Assembly: GCF_002934455.1 (NCBI RefSeq)
Contig: NZ_PTIR01000006.1
Coordinates: forward strand, 124,001-188,000
Length of the DNA: 64,000 nt
Direction: 5' to 3'
From: Trinickia symbiotica
GTDB taxonomy: Bacteria; Pseudomonadota; Gammaproteobacteria; Burkholderiales; Burkholderiaceae
Position numbers and translations under genes: made by a program. The notes under the pieces were generated by a model. That model did no database searches, was not told the DNA's origin, and saw nothing but the letters and a program-made list of their open reading frames with translations. Of this stretch, positions 10,259-18,660 are shown one piece after another. How positions within the stretch are numbered: the stretch's first letter is position 1; every line of letters starts with the position of its first letter.

Positions 10259-11170
10259 TCACCCCAATCCCAACGGCTCCCGGTAGCTGCGCGCCTGTTC
10301 CTCGATCCACTCACGAAACGCGACGAGCGGCGCGCTATCCGATTTCTGCTCCGGATAGATCAGGTAGTACGACCGGTCGCTCAAATAGTCATGCTGCGCA
10401 ACAGAAATCAAAATGCCGCGCCTCAACTCGTCCTCGATCAAAAGACGTGGGATGAGGGCAATCCCGATGCCCTGAATGGCCGCTTCCGTCTGCATCGAAA
10501 AGAGCTCGAATCTCGGCCCCGACATATCGCCTTCCACTCGCATGCCGCGTGACGCGAACCAGTCGCGCCACGCATACGGCCGCGTGCTCTGCTGCAGCAG
10601 GCGATAGCGGGACCAGTCGGAAGCCTTGAGTCTTTGCCGCGGTGCGATGAGGTCAGGACTACAGACGGCGATCAAGCTCTCGCGCATCAGAAAGCAGCTT
10701 GCCGTGCCGGGCCACGTCGCGGGGCCGGCGTAAAGCGCGGCGTCGAAATCGGTGTCGCCGAACAGGAACGGGCGCGTGCGTGTGCTGAGATTGACCGTGA
10801 TGTCCGGATGAGCCGCCATGAACATCGACATGCGCGGGAGCAGCCATTTCGTCGCAAACGTAGGTACGACCGCGACTTCGAGCGTGCCTCCTTTGCCGCC
10901 TTTACCCATCAATTCCACCGTATCGCGTTCGACATCGTCGAGGCGGGAGGCCACCTTTCGACTGTAGGCAACACCGGCTTCAGTCAGGGCCACGCCGCGG
11001 CGATCCCGGCGAAACAGCTTGAGGCCGAGGAAATCCTCCAAGGAAGCAATCTGCCTGCAGACAGCGCTTTGCGTCACCGCCAGCTCATCCGCAGCTTTCG
11101 TGAAGCTCTGGTGGCGTGCCGCCGCTTCGAACGCGGACAGTGCGAGGGTGGACGGAATCTTTCTACGCAT
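10259..11170 (-). CDS. LysR-type regulator of the glutarate module
   Basis: LysR transcription factor of 303 aa. The wHTH occupies residues about 1-65 (LSAFEAAARHQSFTKAADEL, then TQSAVCRQIASLEDFLG), followed by the periplasmic-binding-like effector domain. It is divergent from the glutaryl-CoA dehydrogenase and CoA-transferase genes, the arrangement known in pseudomonads as gcdR-gcdHG, so glutarate or glutaryl-CoA is the likely inducer. I chose the ATG at 11170 (MRRKIPSTLAL), where LysR homology begins, rather than 14 codons upstream. A 21-base inverted repeat sits 24 bases before this start. Confidence 0.88.
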   Translation of the reverse strand: MRRKIPSTLALSAFEAAARHQSFTKAADELAVTQSAVCRQIASLEDFLGLKLFRRDRRGVALTEAGVAYSRKVASRLDDVERDTVELMGKGGKGGTLEVAVVPTFATKWLLPRMSMFMAAHPDITVNLSTRTRPFLFGDTDFDAALYAGPATWPGTASCFLMRESLIAVCSPDLIAPRQRLKASDWSRYRLLQQSTRPYAWRDWFASRGMRVEGDMSGPRFELFSMQTEAAIQGIGIALIPRLLIEDELRRGILISVAQHDYLSDRSYYLIYPEQKSDSAPLVAFREWIEEQARSYREPLGLG

Positions 11171-11194
11171 GGTGCTGGAACCCTTGTCGGATAA

Positions 11195-11215
11195 CCTGTG
11201 CAATTTTCGCACAGG
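11195..11215. promoter_or_regulatory. LysR operator candidate
   Basis: Perfect inverted repeat CCTGTGC-N7-GCACAGG between the divergent LysR gene and the acyl-CoA dehydrogenase. It contains the T-N11-A core expected for LysR proteins (TGTGC...GCACA). Confidence 0.6.
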
Positions 11216-11233
11216 TCGCTGACAACAAATCGT

Positions 11234-11262
11234 TTGCTCGAGCGGAATGCTGCCGCTAGATT
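11234..11262 (+). promoter_or_regulatory. Promoter of the glutaryl-CoA dehydrogenase operon
   Basis: TTGCTC (11234-11239), a 17-base spacer and TAGATT (11257-11262), 30 bases before the ATG. The LysR-type inverted repeat ends 18 bases upstream of the -35 box, the usual place for LysR activation. Confidence 0.5.
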
Positions 11263-11292
11263 GATGGAACGATCAACACTTCCGAGCCAGAA

Positions 11293-12480
11293 ATGAGTCA
11301 ACAGCACAAGTCTTCGTCGTTTCAATGGGATGACCCTTTACTGCTGGCGCAGCAGTTGAGCGAAGAAGAGCGGATGGTCGCGGAGTCGGCGCGATCCTAT
11401 TGCCAGGAGCGTCTCGCGCCGCGCGTGCTCGAAGCGTTTCGCAATGAGCGAACAGACCCGGCCATTTTTCGAGAGATGGGCGAACTCGGGCTGCTCGGCG
11501 TGACGATCCCGGAAGCGTACGGTGGCGCCGGTCTGAACTATGTCAGCTACGGTCTCGTGGCGCGCGAAGTGGAGCGCGTCGATTCGGGCTACCGCTCGAT
11601 GATGAGCGTCCAGTCTTCGCTCGTCATGGTGCCCATCAATGCATTCGGCAGCGAAGTCGTCAAACAGAAATATCTGCCGAAGCTCGCCACGGGAGAATGG
11701 ATCGGCTGCTTCGGTTTGACGGAGCCCAATCATGGCTCGGATCCCGGAAGCATGGTGACGCGAGCACGAAGGGTAGCAGGCGGTTACCAACTGACGGGCA
11801 ACAAGATGTGGATCACGAACAGCCCGATCGCCGATGTGTTCGTCGTTTGGGCGAAGGACGACGAAGGTGCGATTCGCGGCTTCGTGCTCGAAAAGGGCTG
11901 GAAGGGACTGTCCGCGCCCGCGATTCATGGGAAGGTTGGATTGAGGGCATCGATTACGGGTGAGATCGTCATGGACGAGGTGTTCTGCCCGGAAGAGAAC
12001 GCGTTCGCCGATGTGCGCGGCTTGAAAGGCCCCTTCACGTGTCTGAACAGCGCGCGTTACGGTATCGCGTGGGGCGCGCTCGGAGCGGCGGAAGATTGCT
12101 GGCACCGCGCGCGTCAATACGTGCTTGATCGCAAGCAGTTCGGCAAGCCCCTCGCCGCAAACCAGTTGATCCAGAAGAAGCTCGCGGATATGCAAACGGA
12201 GATTGCGCTCGGCTTGCAGGGCTGCTTGCGGCTCGGCCGCATGAAGGACGAAGGGACGGCCTCAGTCGAGATCACATCCATCATGAAGCGCAATTCGTGC
12301 GGCAAGGCGCTCGACATCGCCCGCATGGCGCGCGACATGCTCGGCGGAAACGGCATCAGCGACGAGTTCGGCGTCGCTCGCCATCTCGTGAATCTCGAAG
12401 TCGTCAATACCTATGAAGGGACGCACGACATTCACGCGCTGATTCTCGGGCGCGCCATGACCGGCATCGCCGCTTTCTAA
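11293..12480 (+). CDS. gcdH: glutaryl-CoA dehydrogenase
   Basis: FAD enzyme of the acyl-CoA dehydrogenase family, 395 aa. It would oxidise and decarboxylate glutaryl-CoA to crotonyl-CoA, the exit step of lysine, tryptophan and glutarate breakdown. Visible landmarks: the FAD-binding [15 protein letters not shown] and [15 protein letters not shown], and near the C-terminus [16 protein letters not shown], which includes the catalytic glutamate typical of glutaryl-CoA dehydrogenases. A family-III CoA-transferase gene starts five bases after the stop, and a LysR gene is divergent. This context separates it from other acyl-CoA dehydrogenases. Confidence 0.92.
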   Translation: MSQQHKSSSFQWDDPLLLAQQLSEEERMVAESARSYCQERLAPRVLEAFRNERTDPAIFREMGELGLLGVTIPEAYGGAGLNYVSYGLVAREVERVDSGYRSMMSVQSSLVMVPINAFGSEVVKQKYLPKLATGEWIGCFGLTEPNHGSDPGSMVTRARRVAGGYQLTGNKMWITNSPIADVFVVWAKDDEGAIRGFVLEKGWKGLSAPAIHGKVGLRASITGEIVMDEVFCPEENAFADVRGLKGPFTCLNSARYGIAWGALGAAEDCWHRARQYVLDRKQFGKPLAANQLIQKKLADMQTEIALGLQGCLRLGRMKDEGTASVEITSIMKRNSCGKALDIARMARDMLGGNGISDEFGVARHLVNLEVVNTYEGTHDIHALILGRAMTGIAAF

Positions 12481-12485
12481 CTGCA

Positions 12486-13724
12486 ATGAACGAAACCCTG
12501 CAACCGGGGGCGCTCGCCGGCGTACGCGTCCTCGATCTTTCGCGCGTGCTCGCGGGCCCGTGGGCCGGTCAGTTGCTTGCCGACCTGGGCGCCGATGTCG
12601 TCAAGGTGGAGCGTCCGGGCGCGGGCGACGATACGCGTGCGTGGGGACCGCCGTGGTTGAATGATCCCGAGGGACAATCGACCGGGGAATCGGCCTACTA
12701 CCTGAGCGCCAACCGCAACAAGCGATCGGCGACGATCGACCTGGCCAGCCCGGAAGGCCAAAGTCTCGTGCGGCAACTGGCGAGCAAGGCGGATGTCTTG
12801 CTCGAGAACTTCAAGCTGGGCGGCCTCTCGCAATACGGGCTCGACTACACCAGCCTCAAAGCAATCAATCCACGACTCGTCTATTGCTCGATTACCGGAT
12901 TTGGGCAGACGGGGCCTTACTCGTCGCGCGCCGGCTACGACTTCCTGATCCAGGGCATGGGCGGTTTGATGAGCCTCACCGGCCGTCCCGACGGCATGGA
13001 GGGCGCGGGCCCGCTCAAGGTCGGCGTCGCGTTGACGGACATCATGACTGGACTGTACGCCACGGTCGCGGTACTGGCCGCATTGAAGCGCCGGGAGCAG
13101 TCCGGCGAAGGGCAGCATATCGATCTTGCGTTGCTCGATGTGCAGATCGCGTGTCTTGCGAATCAAGCGGCCAACTACTTGGTGAGCGGTGTCGCGCCAC
13201 GGCGCATGGGTAATGCACACCCGAACATCGTCCCGTACCAGGAGTTTCCGACGGCCGACGGCTACATGATCGTGGCAGTCGGCAACGACAGTCAGTTCGC
13301 GAGCTTGTGCAAGACGCTGGGGAAGCCGGAATGGTCCGGTGACGAGCGCTTTGCCACCAATCCCCAGCGCGTGAAGTACAGGAGCGAGCTCATTGCGCTG
13401 ATTCACGCTATCACTGTGCGCCGTACGACCGACGAGTGGGTTGCCGCGATGGAAGGGGCCGGCGTGCCCTGCGGCCCGATCAATACGCTAGATAAAGTGT
13501 TCTCCGATCCTCACGTGCAGGCGCGCGGAATGCGCATCGAGATGCCTCACCCATTGGCGAAGCAGGTGCCGCTCGTGGCGAACCCGATTCGCCTCTCGGA
13601 GTCGCCCGTGCAGTATCGGCACGCACCGCCGACGCTCGGCGAGCATACCAGCGAAGTATTGTCGGATTGGCTTGGCGCAACCGCCGCGGAAATCGATGCT
13701 TTGCATGCGAAGCGCGCGATATGA
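12486..13724 (+). CDS. gcdG: CaiB/BaiF CoA-transferase, likely glutarate CoA-transferase
   Basis: Family-III CoA-transferase of 412 aa. It would activate glutarate with CoA from succinyl-CoA to supply the preceding dehydrogenase. The N-terminus reads GVRVLDLSRVLAGPWAGQ. The catalytic aspartate of the family is Asp185 in VALTDIMTG. The C-terminal half has the DEWVAAMEGAGVPCGPIN segment that closes the ring-like interlocked dimer. The ATG is five bases after the gcdH stop, so the two are one operon. Substrate is inferred from context; family members look alike at this level. Confidence 0.85.
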   Translation: MNETLQPGALAGVRVLDLSRVLAGPWAGQLLADLGADVVKVERPGAGDDTRAWGPPWLNDPEGQSTGESAYYLSANRNKRSATIDLASPEGQSLVRQLASKADVLLENFKLGGLSQYGLDYTSLKAINPRLVYCSITGFGQTGPYSSRAGYDFLIQGMGGLMSLTGRPDGMEGAGPLKVGVALTDIMTGLYATVAVLAALKRREQSGEGQHIDLALLDVQIACLANQAANYLVSGVAPRRMGNAHPNIVPYQEFPTADGYMIVAVGNDSQFASLCKTLGKPEWSGDERFATNPQRVKYRSELIALIHAITVRRTTDEWVAAMEGAGVPCGPINTLDKVFSDPHVQARGMRIEMPHPLAKQVPLVANPIRLSESPVQYRHAPPTLGEHTSEVLSDWLGATAAEIDALHAKRAI

Positions 13725-13791
13725 ATAGGCGCGCGATGCGCATTGGCGGCGCGGGGCCAATGCGGCGTGGGATCGCGCACGTCCCTGCGAT

Positions 13792-14106
13792 ATGAACAAC
13801 ATGCAGCAAGCTCGGCGGGATGCCGCCGCAGCAGCCAATGCCGAAGATGCGTCGACGTGGCGCTGGTTTTCGGCACTGCTCGAAGAGCGACGCATTCGCT
13901 GGCGCTTTGCGTTCGGCAGGTGGGTCGTGACTGTCGATCGGGCGCAGGTCGCTTCCGAACTGACCTTCTATGACGCAATTCGCACGGCGAAGGACGAAGC
14001 CGGGCAGCGCGGAGTGGGGCAGTTCGACGAATGGGCGGATCGACGGCGGCGTTCGACGTCACCCGAAAACCGACGCAAGGTCGGGCACGACACCTTCCCC
14101 CATTAG
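13792..14106 (+). CDS. hypothetical protein
   Basis: Possible small protein of 104 aa, not recognised. It contains an aromatic and basic core (WRWFSALLEERRIRWRFAFGRWVVTV) followed by LTFYDAIRTAKDEA and a polar, arginine-rich tail. Codon choice in the first two thirds is reasonable for this genome, whereas the last 30 codons look less coding-like. No clear ribosome-binding site is seen. It stands alone between the CoA-transferase and the porin promoter. It could be a genuine small orphan or a chance frame. Confidence 0.45.
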   Translation: MNNMQQARRDAAAAANAEDASTWRWFSALLEERRIRWRFAFGRWVVTVDRAQVASELTFYDAIRTAKDEAGQRGVGQFDEWADRRRRSTSPENRRKVGHDTFPH

Positions 14107-14221
14107 CCTGCACGCATCGTTTCACCTTGTTTTCCAGCGAACATTCGCCGCTTTCCAGGCGCCGTTGACGAGCGCGCCGTAAACACACGTAAACACTGAC
14201 CACGATTTGCCCCCGAGGGCA

Positions 14222-14249
14222 TTGACCGCTGCTGACGTTTTTATAGAAT
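14222..14249 (+). promoter_or_regulatory. Promoter of the 14.3-kb porin gene
   Basis: TTGACC (14222-14227), 16-base spacer, TAGAAT (14244-14249). A 12-base motif shared with other promoters of the module begins inside the -10 box. Confidence 0.6.
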
Positions 14250-14259
14250 ATGCACAAAA
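14248..14259 (+). promoter_or_regulatory. Shared motif, copy 1 (ATATGCACAAAA)
   Basis: ATATGCACAAAA overlaps the -10 box of the porin promoter. The identical 12-mer occurs in reverse orientation at 19545-19556, in the divergent promoter region of the same module. The position suits a repressor site, perhaps for the local GntR protein. Confidence 0.55.
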
Positions 14260-14283
14260 CACGTTGTTACGTGTACCTGAGTT

Positions 14284-14297
14284 GTATATGCATATAC
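14284..14297. promoter_or_regulatory. 14-bp perfect palindrome before the porin
   Basis: GTATATGCATATAC is fully self-complementary and lies 32 bases before the GTG start, in the leader of the porin transcript. It may be a second operator for the GntR regulator. Confidence 0.5.
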
Positions 14298-14328
14298 GTT
14301 CATACGGTCGACCTCGGAGGAGACAATA

Positions 14329-15447
14329 GTGAAGAAGCGGATCATGGCTGCGGCGACAATCGCAGCGGGCACGTGCGCCGGCATCGTGCCAAGTGCGCAC
14401 GCTCAGAGCAGTGTGACGCTGTGGGGCTTGCTCGATGCGGGTGTGTCTTACGTCAGTAATATCGGCGCGCATTCGACGTGGAGGCTCGACGACGGCATCG
14501 CGCTGCCGAATCTCGTGGGTTTCAAGGGCAGCGAAGATCTCGGTAACGGCACGCACGCGGTCTTCGAGTTGGTGACGCAATTCACGTTGCAGGGCAATCT
14601 CGTCGCACAGGCGACGAACGGAAGCGGAACGGGAACGGGGCTTTTCGCTCGCAACGCCTGGGTTGGGCTCGATAACGATCAGTACGGGAAGCTCACGTTG
14701 GGGCGGCAGTACGACTTCATGGTCGAGACGCTCTTTCGCGACGTCGGCGCGGACATCGCAATGTATGGCGGGGGCTTCTATCAGTTTCGCGACGGTCCCT
14801 TTGCCAAGCTGGGCATTCCGGACTCACCGCCCGACGAAGCGTTCGACTTCGATCGCATGAACGGCGACACGCCATTGAACAACGCGGTCAAATATACGAG
14901 CCCGCTCTTCGGTGGCTTGCGGTTCGGCGGCATGTATGCCTTTGGCGGCACGGCGGGAAACTTTCGCCAAAACAGCGCGGACAGTGTCGGTGCGAGCTAT
15001 GCGGCCGGGCCATTCGCCTTCGGCGCGGCTTATACGGACGTACGCTATGCCGCGCTGCTCGGCGACAGCATCCGCAACTTCGGTTTGGGCGCGAAATACA
15101 AGGGGGACACGCTGCTGTTGACGGCACTCTTCACGAATACGCGCAATTCGCACAACGGTGCGGCTGTCAACGCCGCGGAAGCCGGGGCGCTTTACAGCTT
15201 CACGCCCGCATTCTCGACGAGCTTTGCCTATACCTACATGTGGGGCAACGCAGGCGTCGATCACAATCATGCGCATCAGTTCGGCGCGGTGGCCAAGTAC
15301 TTCCTGTCAAAGCGCACCGCGGTCTACGCGCAAGGCGCCTATCAGCTGACCAACGCGGGCGCTAATGCGGTCATCAACGGGACGTTCGGCCCTTCGAGCA
15401 GTCGCTCGCAGTTCGTCGGCCGGATCGGTATGCAGACGGTGTTTTGA
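14329..15447 (+). CDS. Gram-negative general porin
   Basis: Outer-membrane trimeric porin of the Burkholderia/Neisseria type, 372 aa. A signal peptide ends at AHA-QSS; the mature part begins QSSVTLWGLLDAGVSYV, the usual first strand, and contains the PNLVGFKGSEDLGNG and LTLGRQYDF blocks. The last residue is phenylalanine, as required for outer-membrane assembly. Translation starts at GTG, preceded by GGAGG with an eight-base gap. It shares a promoter motif with the catabolic genes that follow, so it probably admits the substrate of that module. Confidence 0.92.
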   Translation: MKKRIMAAATIAAGTCAGIVPSAHAQSSVTLWGLLDAGVSYVSNIGAHSTWRLDDGIALPNLVGFKGSEDLGNGTHAVFELVTQFTLQGNLVAQATNGSGTGTGLFARNAWVGLDNDQYGKLTLGRQYDFMVETLFRDVGADIAMYGGGFYQFRDGPFAKLGIPDSPPDEAFDFDRMNGDTPLNNAVKYTSPLFGGLRFGGMYAFGGTAGNFRQNSADSVGASYAAGPFAFGAAYTDVRYAALLGDSIRNFGLGAKYKGDTLLLTALFTNTRNSHNGAAVNAAEAGALYSFTPAFSTSFAYTYMWGNAGVDHNHAHQFGAVAKYFLSKRTAVYAQGAYQLTNAGANAVINGTFGPSSSRSQFVGRIGMQTVF

Positions 15448-15462
15448 TGAAACGTCTATCGG

Positions 15463-15513
15463 CGAGGCAATGCACTGCACTGCCTCGTCGACATTGCGGC
15501 AATGGAATGCCGC
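15463..15513. repeat. Two hairpins between convergent genes
   Basis: CGAGGCA / TGCCTCG with an 11-base loop, then GCGGCA / TGCCGC with a 6-base loop, between the convergent porin and GntR genes. There is no T run, so terminator function is uncertain. Confidence 0.4.
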
Positions 15514-15540
15514 GCGGTCTCGAATCAGCGTGGCGCTTGC

Positions 15541-16236
15541 TTACTGCACCGTGGCCAATTGCCGTTCGAGCGCTGCGGCGACGCGTGCCAGCGTGCCTTC
15601 GATATGCTTGCGCAAGAGCCGCGAGGCCTTTTCCTTGTCCCGGTCGATCGCGGCCTTCATGAGTGCTTCGTGCTCGCTGTTCTTGTGACGCTCCTCCGTC
15701 CGGTGCAGCGCGGAATAGCGGCGATAACGTTCTGCGCGATCGAAGAGCGAGGCGATCATATTCGAGAGTAGGGCGCTCGGTGTCGCCGAAAGCAGCGCCA
15801 TGTGATAGGCGCGGTGGCGTTCCGACCAGTCGTCGTCGAGCGCGACAGGGCCCGACCCGAGACGCTTCTCGGCGAGGCTCAATCGATGAAATGCCGTCAG
15901 CACGGCCACTTCCCATTCTTCGCCGCCGTACTCGATGGAATCGCTGAGCGCTTCATGTTCGAGCAGCACGCGCATCCGCGTGATGTCTTTGAAGTCGTCG
16001 AGGCTGATGGGGGCAACCCAAAAGCCGCGATTTTCCGTCGCCTGGACGATGCCGTCTTGCGCAAGCCGGTTCAAGGCTTCTCGAATCGGCGAGCTACTGA
16101 GCCCATATGCCTTCGAAAGGCTTTCGACCTTGAGCCGGCTGCCCGGGGCGAGCTCACAGCGGATGATGGACGTCTTCATCCGGGCGAAGGCAACATCAAT
16201 CAGCGGTGCACCGTTCGAGACGGGTGTCGAGTCCAT
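15541..16236 (-). CDS. GntR family regulator (FCD domain)
   Basis: FadR-subfamily regulator of 231 aa. Residues about 10-75 form the wHTH (CELAPGSRLKVESLSKAYGL then SSSPIREALNRLAQDG), and the rest is the all-helical FCD effector domain (metal-binding residues likely in ERHRAYHMALLSA and the later NSEHEALMKAA). It is next to the porin and the flavin hydroxylase. The related motif TATGCGCAAAAT lies 40 bases before its start, consistent with autoregulation. It is the best candidate for the controller of the whole 14-23 kb module; its ligand is unknown. Confidence 0.88.
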   Translation of the reverse strand: MDSTPVSNGAPLIDVAFARMKTSIIRCELAPGSRLKVESLSKAYGLSSSPIREALNRLAQDGIVQATENRGFWVAPISLDDFKDITRMRVLLEHEALSDSIEYGGEEWEVAVLTAFHRLSLAEKRLGSGPVALDDDWSERHRAYHMALLSATPSALLSNMIASLFDRAERYRRYSALHRTEERHKNSEHEALMKAAIDRDKEKASRLLRKHIEGTLARVAAALERQLATVQ

Positions 16237-16275
16237 GAGTGTGGGATGACTACGGAATAGTGGATAACGTCATTT

Positions 16276-16287
16276 TATGCGCAAAAT
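16276..16287 (+). promoter_or_regulatory. Shared motif, copy 2 (TATGCGCAAAAT)
   Basis: Lies upstream of the GntR gene. It differs from copy 1 at one base (A to G) and is identical over 12 bases to a site upstream of pobA at 35899-35910. Confidence 0.45.
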
Positions 16288-16375
16288 TTGGCGATATGCA
16301 AATAGGAGTCTTTCATTGGCCGAGCGAAAGCGCGAGGGGCATCGATCCCTCGCGCCACACGGGTTGTATTGCGGA

Positions 16376-17998
16376 TTAAGCGCAGGCGGCAGCAGCCGGA
16401 TTCTCGTGTGGGTTACCCGCTCCGAGCGCCGCGGCGAGCTCGCGGATCATTGCGCACGCCTCTTCGGCTTGGCGGCAAGCCCCATACACATAGTGATCGG
16501 GTCGAGCAATAACCGCGCTGCAAGCGTGCCGTCGCATCCAACCCACGAGCATGCCGTCCGAATCCTGGAAGGTGTGCGGCGGTGCGTTCGTCCCAACTGG
16601 CTCTGTGCCGATCACGACCAGTTCGACCGGAATGTCGCGCACGGCATCGCATTCCTCTGCGATACGCGCGATGACGGCCGCATCGACGTCGTTCGAGACA
16701 ACGAGGCGAAACGTTGCGCCGGTCGCTTGATCGAGCAGGCATTGACGACCGTCCGGCAATTTGACGAGCGGCTGCGGAAACAGTTGACCGCACGGCCCGT
16801 AAGCCGACGCGGACAAGAAGCCTGCGGCGAGCCCGGGAATCAACGATTGCCGCACGGTACCGCACGGATTCGCCGCCATTTCCTCGAGCAAGCGTTCATC
16901 CCGTTGGCGCGCGGCGGCCGGATCGCGCTCGCAGATAAGCTTGCCCAGCGATTTGGTAACAAGCGTCGTCTGCTTGACATGCGGGAGTCGCTCAGCCTGA
17001 TAGGTATCGAGTAGAAGAGGGGCTGCGGTGCCGCGGTTCACGAGCGCGAGCTTCCAAATCAGATTGGCCGCGTCGCGAATCCCTTGGCACATCCCCTGGG
17101 CCAGAAACGGTGGGGTCATGTGCGCGGCATCGCCGAGGAAGAATACGCGGCCGGAGCGCCATTGGCGTAGGACGAGCGCGTGGAAACGGTAGGACGAAGC
17201 ACGCCAGATGTCGTACTCGCTTTCGTCGAGCCAGCGCGAAATGAGCCGGCGAACGAACGCAGGTTCCATGACCTGCGCCGGCGTTTCCCCGGGATTGATC
17301 ATGAATTCCCAGCGCCGAACCTGGCCGGGACCTACCACGAACGTGCAAGGGCGCTCGATTTCGCAATACTGGACATTCGTCTTCGGTAAGCTCGCGCCGC
17401 CCCCGTTTTTGAGGACAACATCGACGACGAGCCACGGTTCGTCGAAGTCGAGGTCTTCCATCTCGAGACCAAGCGCCATTCGGATCGGACTCGTTCCGCC
17501 GTCGCAGGCCAGCACGTAGCGCGATCGATAGGTACGCGGTGCATTCGACTCGCTCGGCGACTCGGCGACGGTCACCGATGCCCCATCTTCGCCAGACGTC
17601 ACGGCGTCGACGTGCGCGCCGAGCTTGACCGTCACCGAAGGGAAGCGGGCGAGATTCTCGCGCAGCGTGCTTTCGATCTGCGGCTGCATGAACACGTAGT
17701 TGGGCGCCCAGCCCAATTGGAACGGTGGCTCTGCCGCCTCGATGCGCCGAATCACGCTTGAATCCGTTGTCCAATATTCGGACGGTCGATAGGGCATCAC
17801 GTAAGGGGCGATTTTATCGGCGAGCCCCAAGTCGCCGAAGATGCGCATGACTTCCTGATCGAAGCCCATTGCGCGCGGCTTGTCGAAGACCGTCAGGGCC
17901 TTTTCGAGCACGAGCGTGCGCAACCCGGCCTCGCCGGCCAGATTCGCGGCAACCGCGCCCACCGGACCGAGCCCGACGATGATCAAATCGAAGTCCAC
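16376..17998 (-). CDS. FAD-dependent aromatic hydroxylase (MhpA-like)
   Basis: Flavoprotein monooxygenase of 540 aa, in the class that hydroxylates phenolic rings with NAD(P)H (MhpA, PheA, resorcinol hydroxylase type). The first FAD site is VGLGPVGAVAANLAGEAG (residues 8-25); the second is RVFFLGDAAHMTPP near residue 290. The C-terminal thioredoxin-like extension matches the 500-plus residue subclass. It starts with GTG behind a strong AAGGAGGAG site. It is followed on the same strand, upstream, by VOC dioxygenase and FAH genes, so it probably prepares a catechol-like substrate for ring cleavage. Actual substrate unknown. Confidence 0.87.
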   Translation of the reverse strand: MDFDLIIVGLGPVGAVAANLAGEAGLRTLVLEKALTVFDKPRAMGFDQEVMRIFGDLGLADKIAPYVMPYRPSEYWTTDSSVIRRIEAAEPPFQLGWAPNYVFMQPQIESTLRENLARFPSVTVKLGAHVDAVTSGEDGASVTVAESPSESNAPRTYRSRYVLACDGGTSPIRMALGLEMEDLDFDEPWLVVDVVLKNGGGASLPKTNVQYCEIERPCTFVVGPGQVRRWEFMINPGETPAQVMEPAFVRRLISRWLDESEYDIWRASSYRFHALVLRQWRSGRVFFLGDAAHMTPPFLAQGMCQGIRDAANLIWKLALVNRGTAAPLLLDTYQAERLPHVKQTTLVTKSLGKLICERDPAAARQRDERLLEEMAANPCGTVRQSLIPGLAAGFLSASAYGPCGQLFPQPLVKLPDGRQCLLDQATGATFRLVVSNDVDAAVIARIAEECDAVRDIPVELVVIGTEPVGTNAPPHTFQDSDGMLVGWMRRHACSAVIARPDHYVYGACRQAEEACAMIRELAAALGAGNPHENPAAAACA

Positions 17999-18050
17999 GT
18001 CTCCTCCTTATCGAATACTGTTCCGCAAGCGCACGCGAGACGCGCCGCAC

Positions 18051-18614
18051 CTACGCATCGAACGCCACGCGCTGGGCGGCAATGCGCGCGCGCATCTCGG
18101 CTATCCAGGCTTCGCGCGACAAAAAGCCGGGGCGGCGGCGGCACATGGCTTCCGTTCGTTCGAGGATTTCGTCTGCCGAAAGATCGAGGTTCAGCGGCTC
18201 GCGGCAAGGTTGCGCCGTAAAGAACGGGCTGTCGACATACAACTCGACCGGATTGCCCTCGGGGTCCTTGAAATAGATCGACCATGCGTTGCCGTGATCG
18301 ACTTGCTCGATCCCTTGAACGCCGGCGCTCACGGCGCGCCGGTAGTAAGACTGCAGATCGGCGAGCGATTCGAGCAGCAGCGAGAGCTGATTGACGGGAT
18401 TGAACGGCAGATCCGTCGGCTTCCCGTCAAAGAGCACGAGCTGATGATGGATTTGGGGATCCTGCGTCATGAAGTACAGGCGGTGGCCGGTCGAGGCAAC
18501 CCCTTTGTCACTGACGACGAAGCCAAGAAACTTGCGGTAGTACTCGACCATCTTCTCGAGGTCGCTGCAGAAGATCCCGCAATGCGTGAACTGAATTTTC
18601 GGTAATGCCGCCAT
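18051..18614 (-). CDS. VOC family ring-cleavage dioxygenase
   Basis: Vicinal-oxygen-chelate protein of 187 aa. Putative metal ligands are the His in FTHCGIF near the N-terminus, a His in IHHQLVLF, and the Glu in NPVELYVD. This is the arrangement of single-module extradiol dioxygenases. The start at 18614 is chosen because GGAGACAGGC directly precedes it; a start 14 codons earlier is possible. A C-terminal helical tail (about 50 residues) extends beyond the core fold. It sits between the flavin hydroxylase and FAH genes, so ring cleavage of the hydroxylated product is likely. Confidence 0.82.
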   Translation of the reverse strand: MAALPKIQFTHCGIFCSDLEKMVEYYRKFLGFVVSDKGVASTGHRLYFMTQDPQIHHQLVLFDGKPTDLPFNPVNQLSLLLESLADLQSYYRRAVSAGVQGIEQVDHGNAWSIYFKDPEGNPVELYVDSPFFTAQPCREPLNLDLSADEILERTEAMCRRRPGFLSREAWIAEMRARIAAQRVAFDA

Positions 18615-18660
18615 GCCTGTCTCCAGATGTCTCGTTTCTTTCTGGTTCACGTTCACGCGT

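Noticed and set aside
13480-14257. Reverse-strand open frames around 13.5-14.3 kb
   Set aside because: They overlap the CoA-transferase and porin promoter region, have no homology, and show shadow-like Arg-rich composition.
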